Shown: positions 22,601-31,414 of the stretch, one piece after another
Layout: each line of letters begins with the position of its first letter
Position numbering within the stretch: position 1 is the first letter of the stretch
NCBI GenBank assembly: GCA_948099385.1
Contig: CANUEZ040000028.1
Location: 682,001-746,000 of the forward strand
Direction: 5' to 3'
Origin: Fasciola hepatica
Taxonomy: Eukaryota > Platyhelminthes > Trematoda > Plagiorchiida > Fasciolidae
DNA: 64,000 bases
Notes under the pieces: generated by a model
What the model saw: the letters and a program-made list of their open reading frames with translations, nothing else
Told to the model about the DNA's origin: nothing
Database searches by the model: none
Translations under genes and position numbers: made by a program

Positions 22601-22736
22601 CTCCGACTGCACGCAGTCGTATTTCGCATGGCCTCACTACGATTCCCTCAACGCGAGGTGTCACAGATACCCCAGCCCCCGTATCTACGACTGCAATTTT
22701 ACGTTCGCCCCCAATTCTGATCTCAACCATAGGCAC
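19323..22736 (-). CDS. pol: Pol polyprotein of element C
   Basis: 1137 residues, uninterrupted. The frame is open from GTG 22736, and translation probably depends on a shift from Gag. Protease: VVDTGAGVSVTP. Reverse transcriptase: YRFCVDFRELN, SLIDLRSGYWQLPV, FLRMPFGLCNAPATF and active site YGDD (GVVVYGDDIVVF), rather than the YIDD/YLDD of B and A. RNase H: AVDASDVGIGAVLSQ, TEKECLAIVWALEKW, KTDHKPLTWL. Integrase: HIGQQRVFELL and CPDCQR for the His-Cys region, then catalytic Asp in WGLDIFGPLP, Asp in ITDQGPCFE and Glu in GMTERFNRTL. The basic, Gln- and Arg-rich last 120 residues are encoded inside the 3' LTR. No lesion seen; potentially active enzyme set. Confidence 0.94.
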   Translation of the reverse strand: MPMVEIRIGGERKIAVVDTGAGVSVTPRVEGIVVRPCEIRLRAVGGEALRVAGKQQLTVQIGDVRVTHEMLLVEGVAETIVGVDLLERVGAKIDFEAHRMRVGEKDVELQSRWGRLNRVGIVKTSSVPGCSVPCVRQCLERYAELFSTPDDEYGFCDWQEHRINLVPGAVCKPVYRRLPRKVVPEVEKQVRDMLSKGIIQESTSPYSSPVLLTRKSDGTYRFCVDFRELNRVTIKDAFPMPLTEEIFEQLHDAKVLSLIDLRSGYWQLPVLVSDREKTAFCVNGKQYEFLRMPFGLCNAPATFRRLLLQVLENLDGVVVYGDDIVVFSRTIDGHVSRLSAVLERIKSAGLKLSAKKCQIARDKIVCLGHIVGGGKLQPLPEKAETIRGFPSPKSKRQLRSFLGLVGYDAKFVPNFAQKAGVLFQLLRKDKKFEWTSDTEAAFRKLKESATNPRNCLTIPKPHERFTVAVDASDVGIGAVLSQPSGVIEYASRLLTSAERKYSTTEKECLAIVWALEKWRTYLIATNFCIKTDHKPLTWLMTTRDPRGRLARWAYRLQEFTFTIEHVSGRENEIPDALSRPIPDDQLPAEAIPVNRLMSNEGVFSHQRNDSLVRTVCSHLQAKTRPDGSSPALRDLLKIWERLHAEDGKLFVDVDVGQGLRPRRLPFVPEAVREQAIQLAHDSAHIGQQRVFELLRRRVFWPTMRHDVDDYIRTCPDCQRNREHATATPPMQPIEAQRVFQSWGLDIFGPLPVSVTGNRYIMTMVDHVSRWVEAIPIPDQTGDTVSRVFVDNVVARFGVPETVITDQGPCFESKKFRDMLEQWRIRRIRTSPYHPQANGMTERFNRTLKEWLNNHGSDWQEGLSEILLSYRATSHSTTGTTPFELVFGQEPRTRLDVWLNMKNDKPLTTRERRHLEKVAVQQTRIAQSRNKARYDRRNQTQKWDPFMSGQLVKVRNRNRPAVAGPGASKFHKRWSGPYTVLERKNSSFKIDQGPRGKWVNGCDLAPWHVRTECFKGRASVTGNAGARERRKHQGERTNQTRATDKRTGGEYVGGVPKQAKRSTQTTREEAAGSPATSKIAQVKGCRSSRQLRQSDQPKGNDGQEKQAIGHRQMDRMQPKRSSSDNSNLGAAQSGKKPI

Positions 22737-23472
22737 CCCCCCTCGACTTGAATGTAGATAAAGAAAAGCAAGACGAGAAGCGTTTTTCTGGACAAAATCG
22801 GGCGAAATGTCCTACCTTGCCATATGCAAAACACCTCCTTCGTGTTCCATGCGTCATTGCGTCATTATTGCGTTGTGTTTGTCGATTGAGCTCCAGTTTT
22901 AATTGTGCGATTTCCTCGCTCATCTTCTGCAACGTGGACTCCAAATCCGATTGCTCTAATCGGGAAACTGTCACTTCTTCGTGGGCTGCACGAACAATCA
23001 TAAACAGGCGTTCTGTATCATTCACGCCGCACGCAATCGCCATTCTCAACCTGCCTTGGACATCCGGGGCCATGCTTTGAACGAAACGATCACGAACAAG
23101 GCGTGCCCTAGTTACGCCACTTGCCTCGGGCAGCCCGATCGATAGTTGGCGCAACAGGTACTGATAATGAACGACTGGGTCTTGGGTGCTGTCATAACGA
23201 GCCGTACTGAATCGGTCCATTGCTTTCTGCCGATCACCTTCCTGTGTGAACTCCTTCACCAGCCCCGCACGGACCTCCCGATAAGTGGGGCTTGTTTTTC
23301 CCCCCATCTTCAGATCATACACCGCCTTGGCACGCCCAGTCAGCAGTGCCCCAAGCGCCGCCAACAAAGGTGTGTCTCCTTTCACTCCGTTGCATGCCGC
23401 TATCCTTTCAAAATCCGTGATCCATTCCTCCACATCCCCATCCGCGAACGCAACAGGCCAGGGAAACTTCAT
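22723..23472 (-). CDS. gag: Gag polyprotein of element C, with altered zinc knuckle
   Basis: About 249 residues from ATG 23472 (MKFPWPVAFADGDVEEW). The frame is open farther upstream into the LTR (to 23697), but that Met lies upstream of the LTR TATA box and would not be in the mRNA, so I chose 23472. The N-terminal half is a capsid-like retroelement Gag (EEWITDFERIAACNG). A coiled-coil-like stretch (SDLESTLQKMSEEIAQLKLE) precedes the nucleocapsid. The knuckle reads CFAYGKVGHFARFC: the second Cys of CX2CX4HX4C is Tyr (TAT), which should impair zinc binding. The frame ends at TGA 22723-22725, overlapping Pol by 14 nt after a G7 run. Confidence 0.88.
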   Translation of the reverse strand: MKFPWPVAFADGDVEEWITDFERIAACNGVKGDTPLLAALGALLTGRAKAVYDLKMGGKTSPTYREVRAGLVKEFTQEGDRQKAMDRFSTARYDSTQDPVVHYQYLLRQLSIGLPEASGVTRARLVRDRFVQSMAPDVQGRLRMAIACGVNDTERLFMIVRAAHEEVTVSRLEQSDLESTLQKMSEEIAQLKLELNRQTQRNNDAMTHGTRRRCFAYGKVGHFARFCPEKRFSSCFSLSTFKSRGGAYG

Positions 23473-23483
23473 CACGTGAGCGT

Positions 23484-23496
23484 GGTCACGGCACCA
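23484..23496 (-). promoter_or_regulatory. Primer binding site of element C
   Basis: On the minus strand TGGTGCCGTGACC starts one base after the 5' LTR. It differs from the A and B sites beyond TGGTG, implying a different tRNA primer. Confidence 0.75.
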
Positions 23497-23497
23497 A

Positions 23498-23939
23498 TGT
23501 AACAAGGACGACAACGCACGGCAGGATACTTGTATTCCCACGGTCGCACAAGTCGAGTCATGGCACACATACAGTCGCTTATATAGGCTTTTTTCCAGAC
23601 TGCGCGGCACCAAGATTGCTATTGTCGCTGCTTGAGCGCTTCGGCTGCATTCTGTCCATTTGCCTGTGGCCGATGGCTTGCTTCTCTTGCCCGTCATTTC
23701 CCTTCGGTTGGTCCGACTGTCTCAGTTGACGGCTCGATCGGCAGCCCTTCACCTGAGCTATCTTGCTGGTTGCCGGAGATCCCGCTGCTTCCTCTCTGGT
23801 CGTCTGTGTGCTTCTTTTTGCCTGCTTCGGGACGCCTCCGACATATTCGCCACCTGTTCTTTTGTCTGTGGCCCTTGTTTGGTTCGTTCGTTCGCCTTGA
23901 TGTTTACGCCGTTCCCTGGCCCCAGCATTCCCTGTTACA
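23498..23939 (-). repeat. 5' LTR of element C
   Basis: 442 bp, identical to the 3' LTR. The Gag frame is open through its 3' part, but only downstream of the TATA box would it be transcribed. Confidence 0.95.
23579..23585 (-). promoter_or_regulatory. TATA box in the 5' LTR of C
   Basis: TATATAA on the minus strand, about 80 bp before the end of the 5' LTR, leaving room for a transcription start and a short R-U5. The identical box in the 3' LTR overlaps the Pol stop codon. Confidence 0.65.
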
Positions 23940-23943
23940 CTAT

Positions 23944-24490
23944 TATACATGAATGCGCGACCACGTGGTGATCACGACAAGGGTGGCGGCAGCCTGTATT
24001 GCGCCGGTATGTCCCCCTCAGTCGAATATCCGATCGCGCCTCGAGGCGCAGCTTCCTTGTGTTTCTTTCCTTCCAGCTCGTCCCGTCAGACAGAACCACA
24101 TGGAATTCCAGGATCTCGCATGGCTCCAACACAAGGCTCATTGGATCGCGACTGGACTCATTTGACGCAGGACGCTGGCTCGCTTGCGAAGGCAATGACA
24201 ACCACAGGGACACGGAACTTTGGGATAAGCCGACAACGACAAACCCTACAACACAACCACCACTGCCAGGTCGCGAACAGGATCCACCCCGGTCGGATAA
24301 CATTTTGAGGAGGACGCAATTTTGCGATCGAGGCACAGCGACCAGTGTGAGTCATGGAGAACGGCTTGTGCTGGCTTCGCTGTTGTATTCGACCGCGGCG
24401 AGAGGCATGGAAAACGTCTCTCGCCACCGAATCCGACGTACCCATCACGGGTCGAAGCCCAACTGCGTCGGCCTTCTAGGGGGAGACCCC
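23944..24490 (+). other. 3' untranslated remainder of element A with polypurine tract
   Basis: Sequence of A between the C insertion and the 3' LTR, ending with TAGGGGGAGACCCC (24477-24490), a polypurine tract directly before TGTAGTG. A frame of 176 codons (23999-24529) is open, but it runs into the LTR, has no motif and has no counterpart in element B, so I do not call it a gene. Confidence 0.65.
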
Positions 24491-24760
24491 TGTAGTGCTA
24501 CCAATAAAGCACTCGATGACGAAGACTAACAAATTTGTTTATTTGAACAATGACCGTTTTTGGTGGCGCCACTTGCTCCGCCTGTGTACGTCGTCTGCAC
24601 GCCGTTGCGCTCCTCCAATACACACGTTGTCCTGCTCCAGCGTTTTGAGTTCTGCTTTGCGCGCTGCCGAGTATATTCGCTATCGTGTCACATACCGAGG
24701 ACCACGGGCTATAGACTCCATACGGGAGCAGGTCCTGACTTAACTGAGATAAATCCTAAA
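24491..24760 (+). repeat. 3' LTR of element A
   Basis: A 270-bp copy of 9016-9285 with six substitutions, followed by the ACAG duplicate and the resumed left arm of the large inverted repeat. Confidence 0.95.
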
Positions 24761-24764
24761 ACAG

Positions 24765-26050
24765 TGCACAACAAATCCGTGGATCAGCGCATCAGTGAGC
24801 ACGCACGCTAGCGGGCAAAAAAACAAATCAGTGAATCATCTATTGGCAAGCCCAAACAGTACATGCAATCGAGTGCGGTCAAGCAGGGCAGCTCAGCAGC
24901 AATAGATCAACAAGAACGTATGGCTCAGTGACAAAGTCTGATTGGCTAAAGCAAGCCCTCCGTAGTATGAGTGAAGTCACAGCGATGTGTGTACATGTAT
25001 GCGTGCGTGCGTGATAGTAGTCGTTAGTAGTACGTGAGAACGAACGTGTGTTCAGGTACATCATACGGTGAGCGCAAGCATGTTAATGTGACAAGTTAAC
25101 GGGAACAAAGAATCGATGTCGGTCCCCCGCGAAACTAACCACATGTGAATGGCGGAGTGGAACAAAGCAGAGCGTGGGATAGACAGGCATCGCGCACGCA
25201 AGTGCAAGGCCGACTGGGCCGGAACGAGTCACGTACGAATGCCGATGCCATACTGAATGGCAATGCAATGGCAACCACCTACTATGTTGAATTTTTGCAT
25301 AGTTTTAACCGGTGTTTTCGTATTGTATCTGGTTAACTTTAACGAAACTGGGTCATTATCGGGTGTAGTGAGAGCCTAGCGTCTCGATATTGGTCACCAA
25401 TACTAATAATACCGTTTGACCGTTCTGTGCCAATAGCCGCGATCAGTTCGTTTTTCCGGTTGCTCACCTCGATCGATATGCCCCTATCTATTTAGACTTG
25501 TCTCAAGTCAAGTCAGGACCTACTCCCGTAAAGAGTCTATAACCCCTGGTCCTTGGTTCGTGACACGATAACAAGTATACTCGACAGCGCACGAAGGAGC
25601 AGAACTCGAAAAGCAGCAGCGGGATAACGTGTACATAGGAGGAACGCAACGGGGTGCTGACAGCGTACACAGGCGGAGCAAGTGGCGCTATCATGTGCGA
25701 TAATCGTTCAGATAAGCAAATCTGTTAGTCTTTGCAATTGTGTGTCACATCTGCAGCACTACGTTTACGTCAACCTATTGACCCATGCTATTTGTCGATC
25801 CTACACATCCACGCACAGCCATTCCCACTTTGTCCTTTGTAATTGTTTTGCTTCAGAATCCCACACGAAGGAACTGAAGCCAATTTTGGATATTTCATCT
25901 ACTCATGTGTGTCCCTAATGGTACTGCCACTGTCTGAGCCGAAAAGAGCACGTCATATACTGAACCAGTTTTATCTGAGGCCGCCTCGGCTAAACAGCTG
26001 GGCACATTGGACACGATTTTGTCACACAATTATATGATAATACACAAGCC
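24765..26050. repeat. Giant inverted repeat, left arm (inner part)
   Basis: Pairs with 31415-32700 in reverse complement (coordinates sum to 57465), near-identical and without length change. Together with 7645-9015 it makes an arm of exactly 2657 bp, equal to the right arm. It contains a solo LTR (25491-25763, minus) and a copy of dispersed repeat R3 (about 25010-25275). Confidence 0.93.
25491..25763 (-). repeat. Solo LTR related to element A (left-arm copy)
   Basis: The mirror image of 31702-31974. It shares GCGCCACTTGCTCCGCCTGTGTACG-like blocks and GGACC...TATAGACTC with the LTR of A at roughly 70-75%. No primer site or internal region follows, so it is a solo LTR of a related family. It was already in place when the arm was duplicated. 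Confidence 0.8.
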
Positions 26051-26214
26051 CTGAACTATCCTCATTTTGGTCTCGGTGGCGTACTTAAAGACGGGAATGC
26101 TTGGTACTACATCCGATCCGGTGTAATAAACCTGGGGAACTATTTGAAATTGTACTGTTGTGCTTGGCTTGAATAGTCATGTGCTCACACATGCACGCTG
26201 TCGAATATGCACTT

Positions 26215-26480
26215 ACATAGTTGACGTTGGTCGTGCTTCGTCCCAGACGGCACTGACCAATCAGATCGTAGCACGTGCTGCGCGACCTTGGACGGTGTGA
26301 TCATATTGTACATTTGCCTTACTCTTTCGATTGCATGCATCACTGACTCACGCACTGGCATACGTGTTTGCGTTTCCACTTGCTTGCCTGTACTTGTTTT
26401 TTCCGTACGTTGCTAATGCATGCACGTTCCCCTGTACAAAGGTGTCTTCCCTCTGCTTATCGAATTCTGGATATAACGCG
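26215..26480 (+). repeat. Dispersed repeat X, copy 2
   Basis: A relative of 8381-8640 in direct orientation. It lies just inside the inner end of the left arm and is absent at the mirrored place of the right side. Confidence 0.55.
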
Positions 26481-26687
26481 TGCATGCTGTTTTTTTGTTC
26501 TGTATTTTCCCAGTGCGCAACAACCATTTTGCGATTTAGCAAGGTAGAATCAGTAAAAAACGAATGAAATATTCTTTCCTACTTACATTTTTACTGATTA
26601 TACAAAAAAGCACAACAATTTAGGAAGGGGCCCGCGACCAATGAAGGCTACCAAATGGGGAAGTGATCGGCGATGGCAGGAATCGAA

Positions 26688-26895
26688 CTGTGATAATTAA
26701 GGAACTAACTTCAGTACTTGTACTGTTCACAATGAACGCGGTGTAGCTGCTGCCCGAACTATGCGTAATTGAGGATCAAGAACACCGGTTAAACGAGCAC
26801 ACAATCAAACTTACATTTTGCGCAATCGTTATGTACATGAATATGCAGGTGCCATAAAACACCATGAAGTAGTGTTACTAACACTCATCATACGA
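26688..26895 (+). repeat. Dispersed repeat R1, copy 2
   Basis: A relative of 1237-1440, same orientation, about 70% alike. The family is unknown. Confidence 0.5.
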
Positions 26896-28346
26896 ACCTG
26901 GGTCGTTACTGTCCAAAGTCCAAGACGATAACCATTTGACCACGGCCGGTTATTCCTTACTCCCAAACCGAACCCTATTAGCACCAGTTTACTCACCCGA
27001 CACACCATGCATCAGAGACCTCTAAATCCACGACGACAGACTCCTCAGCCCTTATGCATACTTGAACGTATTTAGATCTCGTGTTCGTTATTGACTTGCG
27101 GTATCCACTGGGGTTCATGAGCGACGCACACATACATCTAAGACATTGAATTATCGATAGTTCAAATACGTTGACAGATACACTGTATTCTTGAATAGTT
27201 TTCATAGAATCGGTCTTCCCTGGAATCATCAGCTACTGAACCATAAAAATGACAACGGTTGAAAGAGTTCCATTAAAATCAACTTTCGACTCCGGTAAAT
27301 TTTCGGGCAGTCTAAATTTGTTTTGCCGAATGGCACGTTCCATTCACCCTCAGCCCGGTGAAGCTAAGCAATATCAAATTTAGGAATCATCAATCATGAA
27401 TGTTGCACACCAAATTCATTATGATGATTTCTCGAACGTTTCAGTTGGGCCATTTAAGTCATCCTTTAGCAGTCTACTGTAGTCACAATTAGAACCTGTG
27501 CTGGACGTATGAATAATCTTATGTTGCCTGCGATATGATGAGGACCATTTCGAGATCTAAATGTCACAATTCAAACTACTTCTCAGACATCGGAAATCAT
27601 AGAAGAGGTTGGACAGAAAGCCTGTTAGTGATAAGGAGCGGTGTTCATCACATGTCAAATCTTCCTACAAGTAAAATAAGCTTGCACGAATTCTCCCCTC
27701 TGAAACTATATTCGACGGCTGTAACATGTCTGATGCTTTATACATTTGATAAAAGGCTTCCGGAACAGGTACAAGATAGTGGATTAGACGCAAGCTCAAA
27801 CCGGTGAGTTATTTATGAATATACTGTTTCCAGTTCAGTTGTGGGGTGCAAAATGGCTAGCAGCTCTCCGTGGACTTAACCGATAATCAAGCACATGAGT
27901 GTTGAGCTCACGGGGGTTCTCTGTGCTCATTTTTGTTGTGCGCTCACCGGCTAAAAGGAATCTATTCCCAATAACAATAGATTGACGAAGTTCGTGAGTT
28001 TATCGAAATATTATTGTTCAAGCGAAGTATGTGGGTCGAAATGTGATTCTATATTAAGCAAAGTCATGAGGGCCACGAAGTAAGTAAATAAACAGGAGGC
28101 ATTTTTGGGAAACTTCAAACAGAATTTTTCCGATGTAAAGCTGAACAGAGACAACAAACAAGATTACCGTCACAAGGCTTATATTCAGACAGATTTTGAC
28201 GTTCCTAATCGGACGCGCATCAACGGTTATATGGAAATGAGCGTTAAGTAAAAGCACTGAAAGTATGAAATTGCTGGTGGAACGTTCACGAATTCCCAGT
28301 TAGGACCATAACACTGAATAATATTTCAACAGAAATAATTATTGCT

Positions 28347-28440
28347 GAATAAGCCGGTCATAGTAATCAGAACAGGAGTTGTAGGCGAATATGTTTTTGG
28401 TGATTTCATTCCCAAGCCATAACAATCACATTTGTTTAAT
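28347..28440 (-). repeat. Penelope-like terminal repeat, 3' copy
   Basis: A direct relative of 31258-31350 with scattered substitutions. The end GAATAAGCC...TCATAGTAATCAG recurs as a stand-alone 41-bp insertion at 56266-56306. Confidence 0.75.
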
Positions 28441-28632
28441 GGAAAATCCACTTGCATTTTTCACATCGAAAAATCGGACGCCGCATTTGTACGCAAACGA
28501 ATTAATGAAAAGGATTGGAAAAGTGTCTCACTGAGTCGGTACGGTGAAACAAAGGTGAGGAGGACGGAAACATGTGTAGATGACCAGATTGTGTAACCAG
28601 TGTTAACTAGCTTACGTCATCGCTACGCCCTA

Positions 28633-29004
28633 CTATGTAACATAGTTGACTGGTGGCCACGGGAGTTGGAGTGCTTGGATTAATTTTCGCTGCTCACGAA
28701 GTTCAGGCTTCGAGAGGCGGATGATAACTGCCTCGGCAGTTGCTAGTATCTTAAGCCTAATTGCCCTTGACACGTGTTGTGGGACCTGGCAGACGACTTT
28801 GAAGGCAGACTGAATGTCAATCGAACGCCCAGTTTCTACTAAGTGTGCTGCAAATGAACTTGATACTAGTCCAACACCACAAAGTCTAAGCCATCGTGGG
28901 TGGTGTTCTGTAATGCGCTTTGATAGCCGTCTTGCCGTTCGACTTATGTAAGTAGCTCCACAGGTGCGCTTGAATTGGTAGATGATAACGGATGAAGTTA
29001 ACAA
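28633..29004 (-). pseudogene. GIY-YIG endonuclease domain of the Penelope-like element
   Basis: A 123-codon frame. The GIY-YIG core is visible as IIYQFKRTCGATYISRTARR followed by RLSKRITEHHPRWL. The second half of the signature is YIS where YIG is usual, and the conserved Arg/His/Glu of the family appear as RxxRRLxxRIxEH. This domain nicks target DNA for priming by the reverse transcriptase. It is out of frame with the upstream parts and ends shortly before the 3' terminal repeat. Non-functional in this copy. Confidence 0.85.
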
Positions 29005-29211
29005 GGGTAGCTTATTAATGTGTCAGAACCGAGATCGGTTCTGAGTGTATCGAAAAATCGATGCGCCTTGTGAATGGTTATGGTAAAGTTTTCATTGTTC
29101 ATTAACACAGAGTAGTCAAAATCGTTGGTAGATTGTAGACTCTTTGGTCACCACGGGTAACGTTTTTTAAGACTGGTTTTACAAGCGAATAAAACGGGAA
29201 TAATAAAAATT

Positions 29212-31105
29212 TTACCATAAGGGTAGTCTATCTTTATTTTCACATAGGATTATTAGGGACGTGACAAACACGCAACTGATCTTGGCGGCGTTAAAAGTGG
29301 ACTTCACCTTGGCACTCAAAATTTTACTGACTCTATTGGCTGCGATGTCCCCCTTGAAGGGGAATCGGATGAATAGTGCTTTCTTTTCTGCCTGTGGGAT
29401 TCTATCTGGTTTTGCTCGTTCAGTCCAGTTTCTTTCGAAAAACTTCTCAGGATAGCCATTACTTAGAAGAGCCTTTCTTATGTGCGACAGCTTGGCCTCT
29501 AGGGTGTCTGCAGTACAGATGTGTTTCGCCCTGTGCAGAATACAGCGTATCAAATTACTTTTATATCCAACTGGTACAGAACTGTGAAAATTCCTGTACT
29601 GGTCATTTCAGGTCGCTTTCCAATACATCTTCCCCTGGATCGAACAGCCAGGTCGTCTGGTTAAGTATATGTCAAGAAAAGGTAGCTATTCTCTTCGCCC
29701 ATTTCAGTGCTGAACATGACTGCAGAGTGCGTAGTGTTGAATTTTCGTGCCATATCATCTAAATCGGTTTGAGCTTTTGTTATGCAAAATACATCATCCA
29801 CAAATCGGTAGTAGTGATCAGATCGACGAATTGTTCTGTGTAATGCTTGAGTTTTCACCTTTGCCGTGAAAACGTTTGCAAGAAGTGGTCCTAGAGATTA
29901 GACCATAGCAACCCCATCCTTCTGGTGGTAATAAGTGTTATTGATTACAAATCGTACACTCAAAGTGCACCGAAGAATTAGTTATCTCAGGTTGGCAGTC
30001 GGAATTCCTACGGGCATCGCTTCTTCATCAACTAATGAACAAATACAGCCTACTGTTTCAATCAAAGATACTTTAGAGAACAAAGAAACCACATCCAAAG
30101 AGAACGTTTGCTTTCCTGATATATTCACGTCTTTACTAACTCCAATGAAGTGAACAATGTCACGGAGTGTATGCTTCACAAGTGTCTGTCGTACGGGTTC
30201 TCAAAGAATAACTATCCACCGGGCTGTCGTGTGGTATGCTGAATTTGTCATAGAAACGATGGGGCGGAGGGGCAGTCCAGGTTTATGAACTTTTTGAAGG
30301 CCATATAGTCGAGGTACGGCGGAGCCTACGGGCTTAAGACTTTTAAAATGGCTAGATGATATGTGACCCTGGTCTCTGAGATTCTTCAAAGTATTGATAA
30401 CTCAATTTTTCCCCTCCCCTCTTTTTTATTATGCTTCACAACTGAACTTAGACTGATCACATAATATCCCATTACCTTAGTCACTTATTAAGCCTTGTCC
30501 ATCACTACAGTACCGGCTCCTTTGTCGGCTCTGCTTATGAGAATTTGATGGTTTCATTGTAGATCCCTAAGTGTGACACTGTGTATTTTCGGTAAGGGAC
30601 CTTTATTAGGGACATGATATCGCCGATACTGGCAACATGCCGTGACTTATAGGGACTCGAAACGTTCTAAATCCTCTGTCGACTTTGGTTTGAGGTCACC
30701 AGTTTGTCCTACTAAGTTCTCGAAAGGTATTTCAAAGTCAGCTTGGCTTTCTTTTCGACGTGGGAAGTAAAACTTCGAACCCAGTGATAAAGCTTCAATC
30801 AAAACACGGGTGAGTTGTAAACCAGAAAAGTTATTTACGTACCGTTCGGGTTCACTTGGGAACTGAGCTTGAGGTATCACTTGATTCAGTGTGCCTATCA
30901 GTGGCTACAAGTTCTTTTCATAACGGCTGTTTATGATCTTATGAGAGTATTCCAAGAGCTGACTTCTGTTATTTTCTACGAGAATTTCCGTGCGCGGTTG
31001 GCACTGAGAAAGATTCTTTTCAAAGACAATTATTGAAGTTTTACCAATATCCAGTTGATTGAGAGCACGATTTTCATTGTCTGAGTGTTTGGATAAATCC
31101 CTCAA
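29212..31105 (-). pseudogene. Reverse transcriptase of the Penelope-like element, broken
   Basis: Pieces in order on the minus strand. 30880-30647 is the N-terminal region (FSGLQLTRVLIEALSLGSKF, the usual linker before the fingers). 30389-30201 holds PRLYGLQKVHKPGLPLRPIV. 30179-29982 holds the first catalytic Asp in SLDVVSLFSKV. 29858-29661 holds the catalytic YRFVDDVFCI. 29553-29212 is the thumb-to-linker part. Adjacent pieces need frame changes, and stops lie between them, so no single product is made. The family uses this telomerase-related enzyme for target-primed synthesis. Confidence 0.85.
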
Positions 31106-31257
31106 CGACGCAGATGTTTCCTGTACGTGATAGGATACTGGTTACGTGAAACATATTCCTCGATAGCACAGTTAGTCCCACAAAGTCTGGTGGAAAACTT
31201 CAGAAACTGAGTTAGTTCCCGTATCATCTTGGGCGAATGGGATTCTTTCAGGTTGTG

Positions 31258-31405
31258 GAATAAACCCATCGTAGTAATCAGAACTGGGGTTTTAGGTTAA
31301 CATATGTTTTCGATGGTTTCATTCCCAAGCCATTATAATCATATGAATGTGATTGTATTGGCTGGAGAAAACATATGTTTGCCTACAACTCCTGTTCAGA
31401 CAATG
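31258..31405 (-). repeat. Penelope-like terminal repeat, 5' copy with foldback
   Basis: 31258-31350 repeats the 3' terminus directly. Within 31282-31405, ACATATGTTTTC-type sequence occurs in both orientations (about 31302 and 31370), so the end forms a hairpin. Confidence 0.7.
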
Positions 31406-31414
31406 ATTATTTTT

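Larger units (their letters stand above)
19242..23939 (-). mobile_element. LTR retrotransposon C (Ty3/gypsy), antisense in 3' region of A
   Basis: 4698 bp on the minus strand with 442-bp LTRs (TGTAAC to GTTACA on the plus strand, hence TG...CA ended) that read identically throughout. Target duplication CTAT at 19238-19241 and 23940-23943. Order on the minus strand: LTR, primer site, Gag, Pol, LTR. Pol is one open frame, and identical LTRs mark it as the youngest insertion of the nest. It differs from A and B in its classic single zinc knuckle, its reverse transcriptase motif YGDD and its +1 Gag-Pol offset, so it is another gypsy lineage. Confidence 0.96.
9016..24760 (+). mobile_element. LTR retrotransposon A (Ty3/gypsy, CsRn1-like), host of a nest
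   Basis: The element is bounded by 270-bp direct LTRs starting TGTAGTG and flanked by a 4-bp target duplication ACAG (9012-9015 and 24761-24764). Subtracting the two inserted elements leaves about 5.36 kb with the order LTR, primer site, gag, protease, reverse transcriptase, RNase H, integrase, polypurine tract, LTR. B is inserted in gag and C, reversed, lies after pol. The two LTRs differ at six positions that I can see. Coding regions carry frameshifts and stops, so the copy is dead. The Gag metal-binding box and primer site suggest the CsRn1-type clade (family knowledge). Confidence 0.95.
26051..28346. other. Left half of palindrome spacer, no gene
   Basis: Contains dispersed repeat X copy 2 (26215-26480), a scrap of the SINE-like repeat (26640-26700) and R1 copy 2 (26688-26895). 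The rest (26900-28346) has no recognisable coding or RNA feature. Confidence 0.5.
28347..31405 (-). mobile_element. Degenerate Penelope-like element
   Basis: On the minus strand the order is N-terminal region, reverse transcriptase, then GIY-YIG endonuclease, as in canonical Penelope-like elements. Direct terminal repeats of about 90 bp are at 31258-31350 and 28347-28440; both contain GTAATCAGAAC and TTTCATTCCCAAGCCAT. The 5' copy is extended by an inverted segment so that 31275-31405 folds back on itself, matching the pLTR/foldback layout known in this group. The coding frames are broken. The 5' end lies 9 bp from the right arm of the giant inverted repeat. Confidence 0.85.

Noticed and set aside
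23999..24529. 176-codon frame in the 3' part of element A
   Set aside because: Runs into the LTR, has no counterpart in B and no motif; could be an extra ORF but unsupported.
31258..31350. Possible hammerhead ribozyme in the Penelope-like terminal repeat
   Set aside because: Such ribozymes are known in this element class, but the CUGANGA core and GAAA are not present in correct order in these copies (CTGATTA is seen instead).
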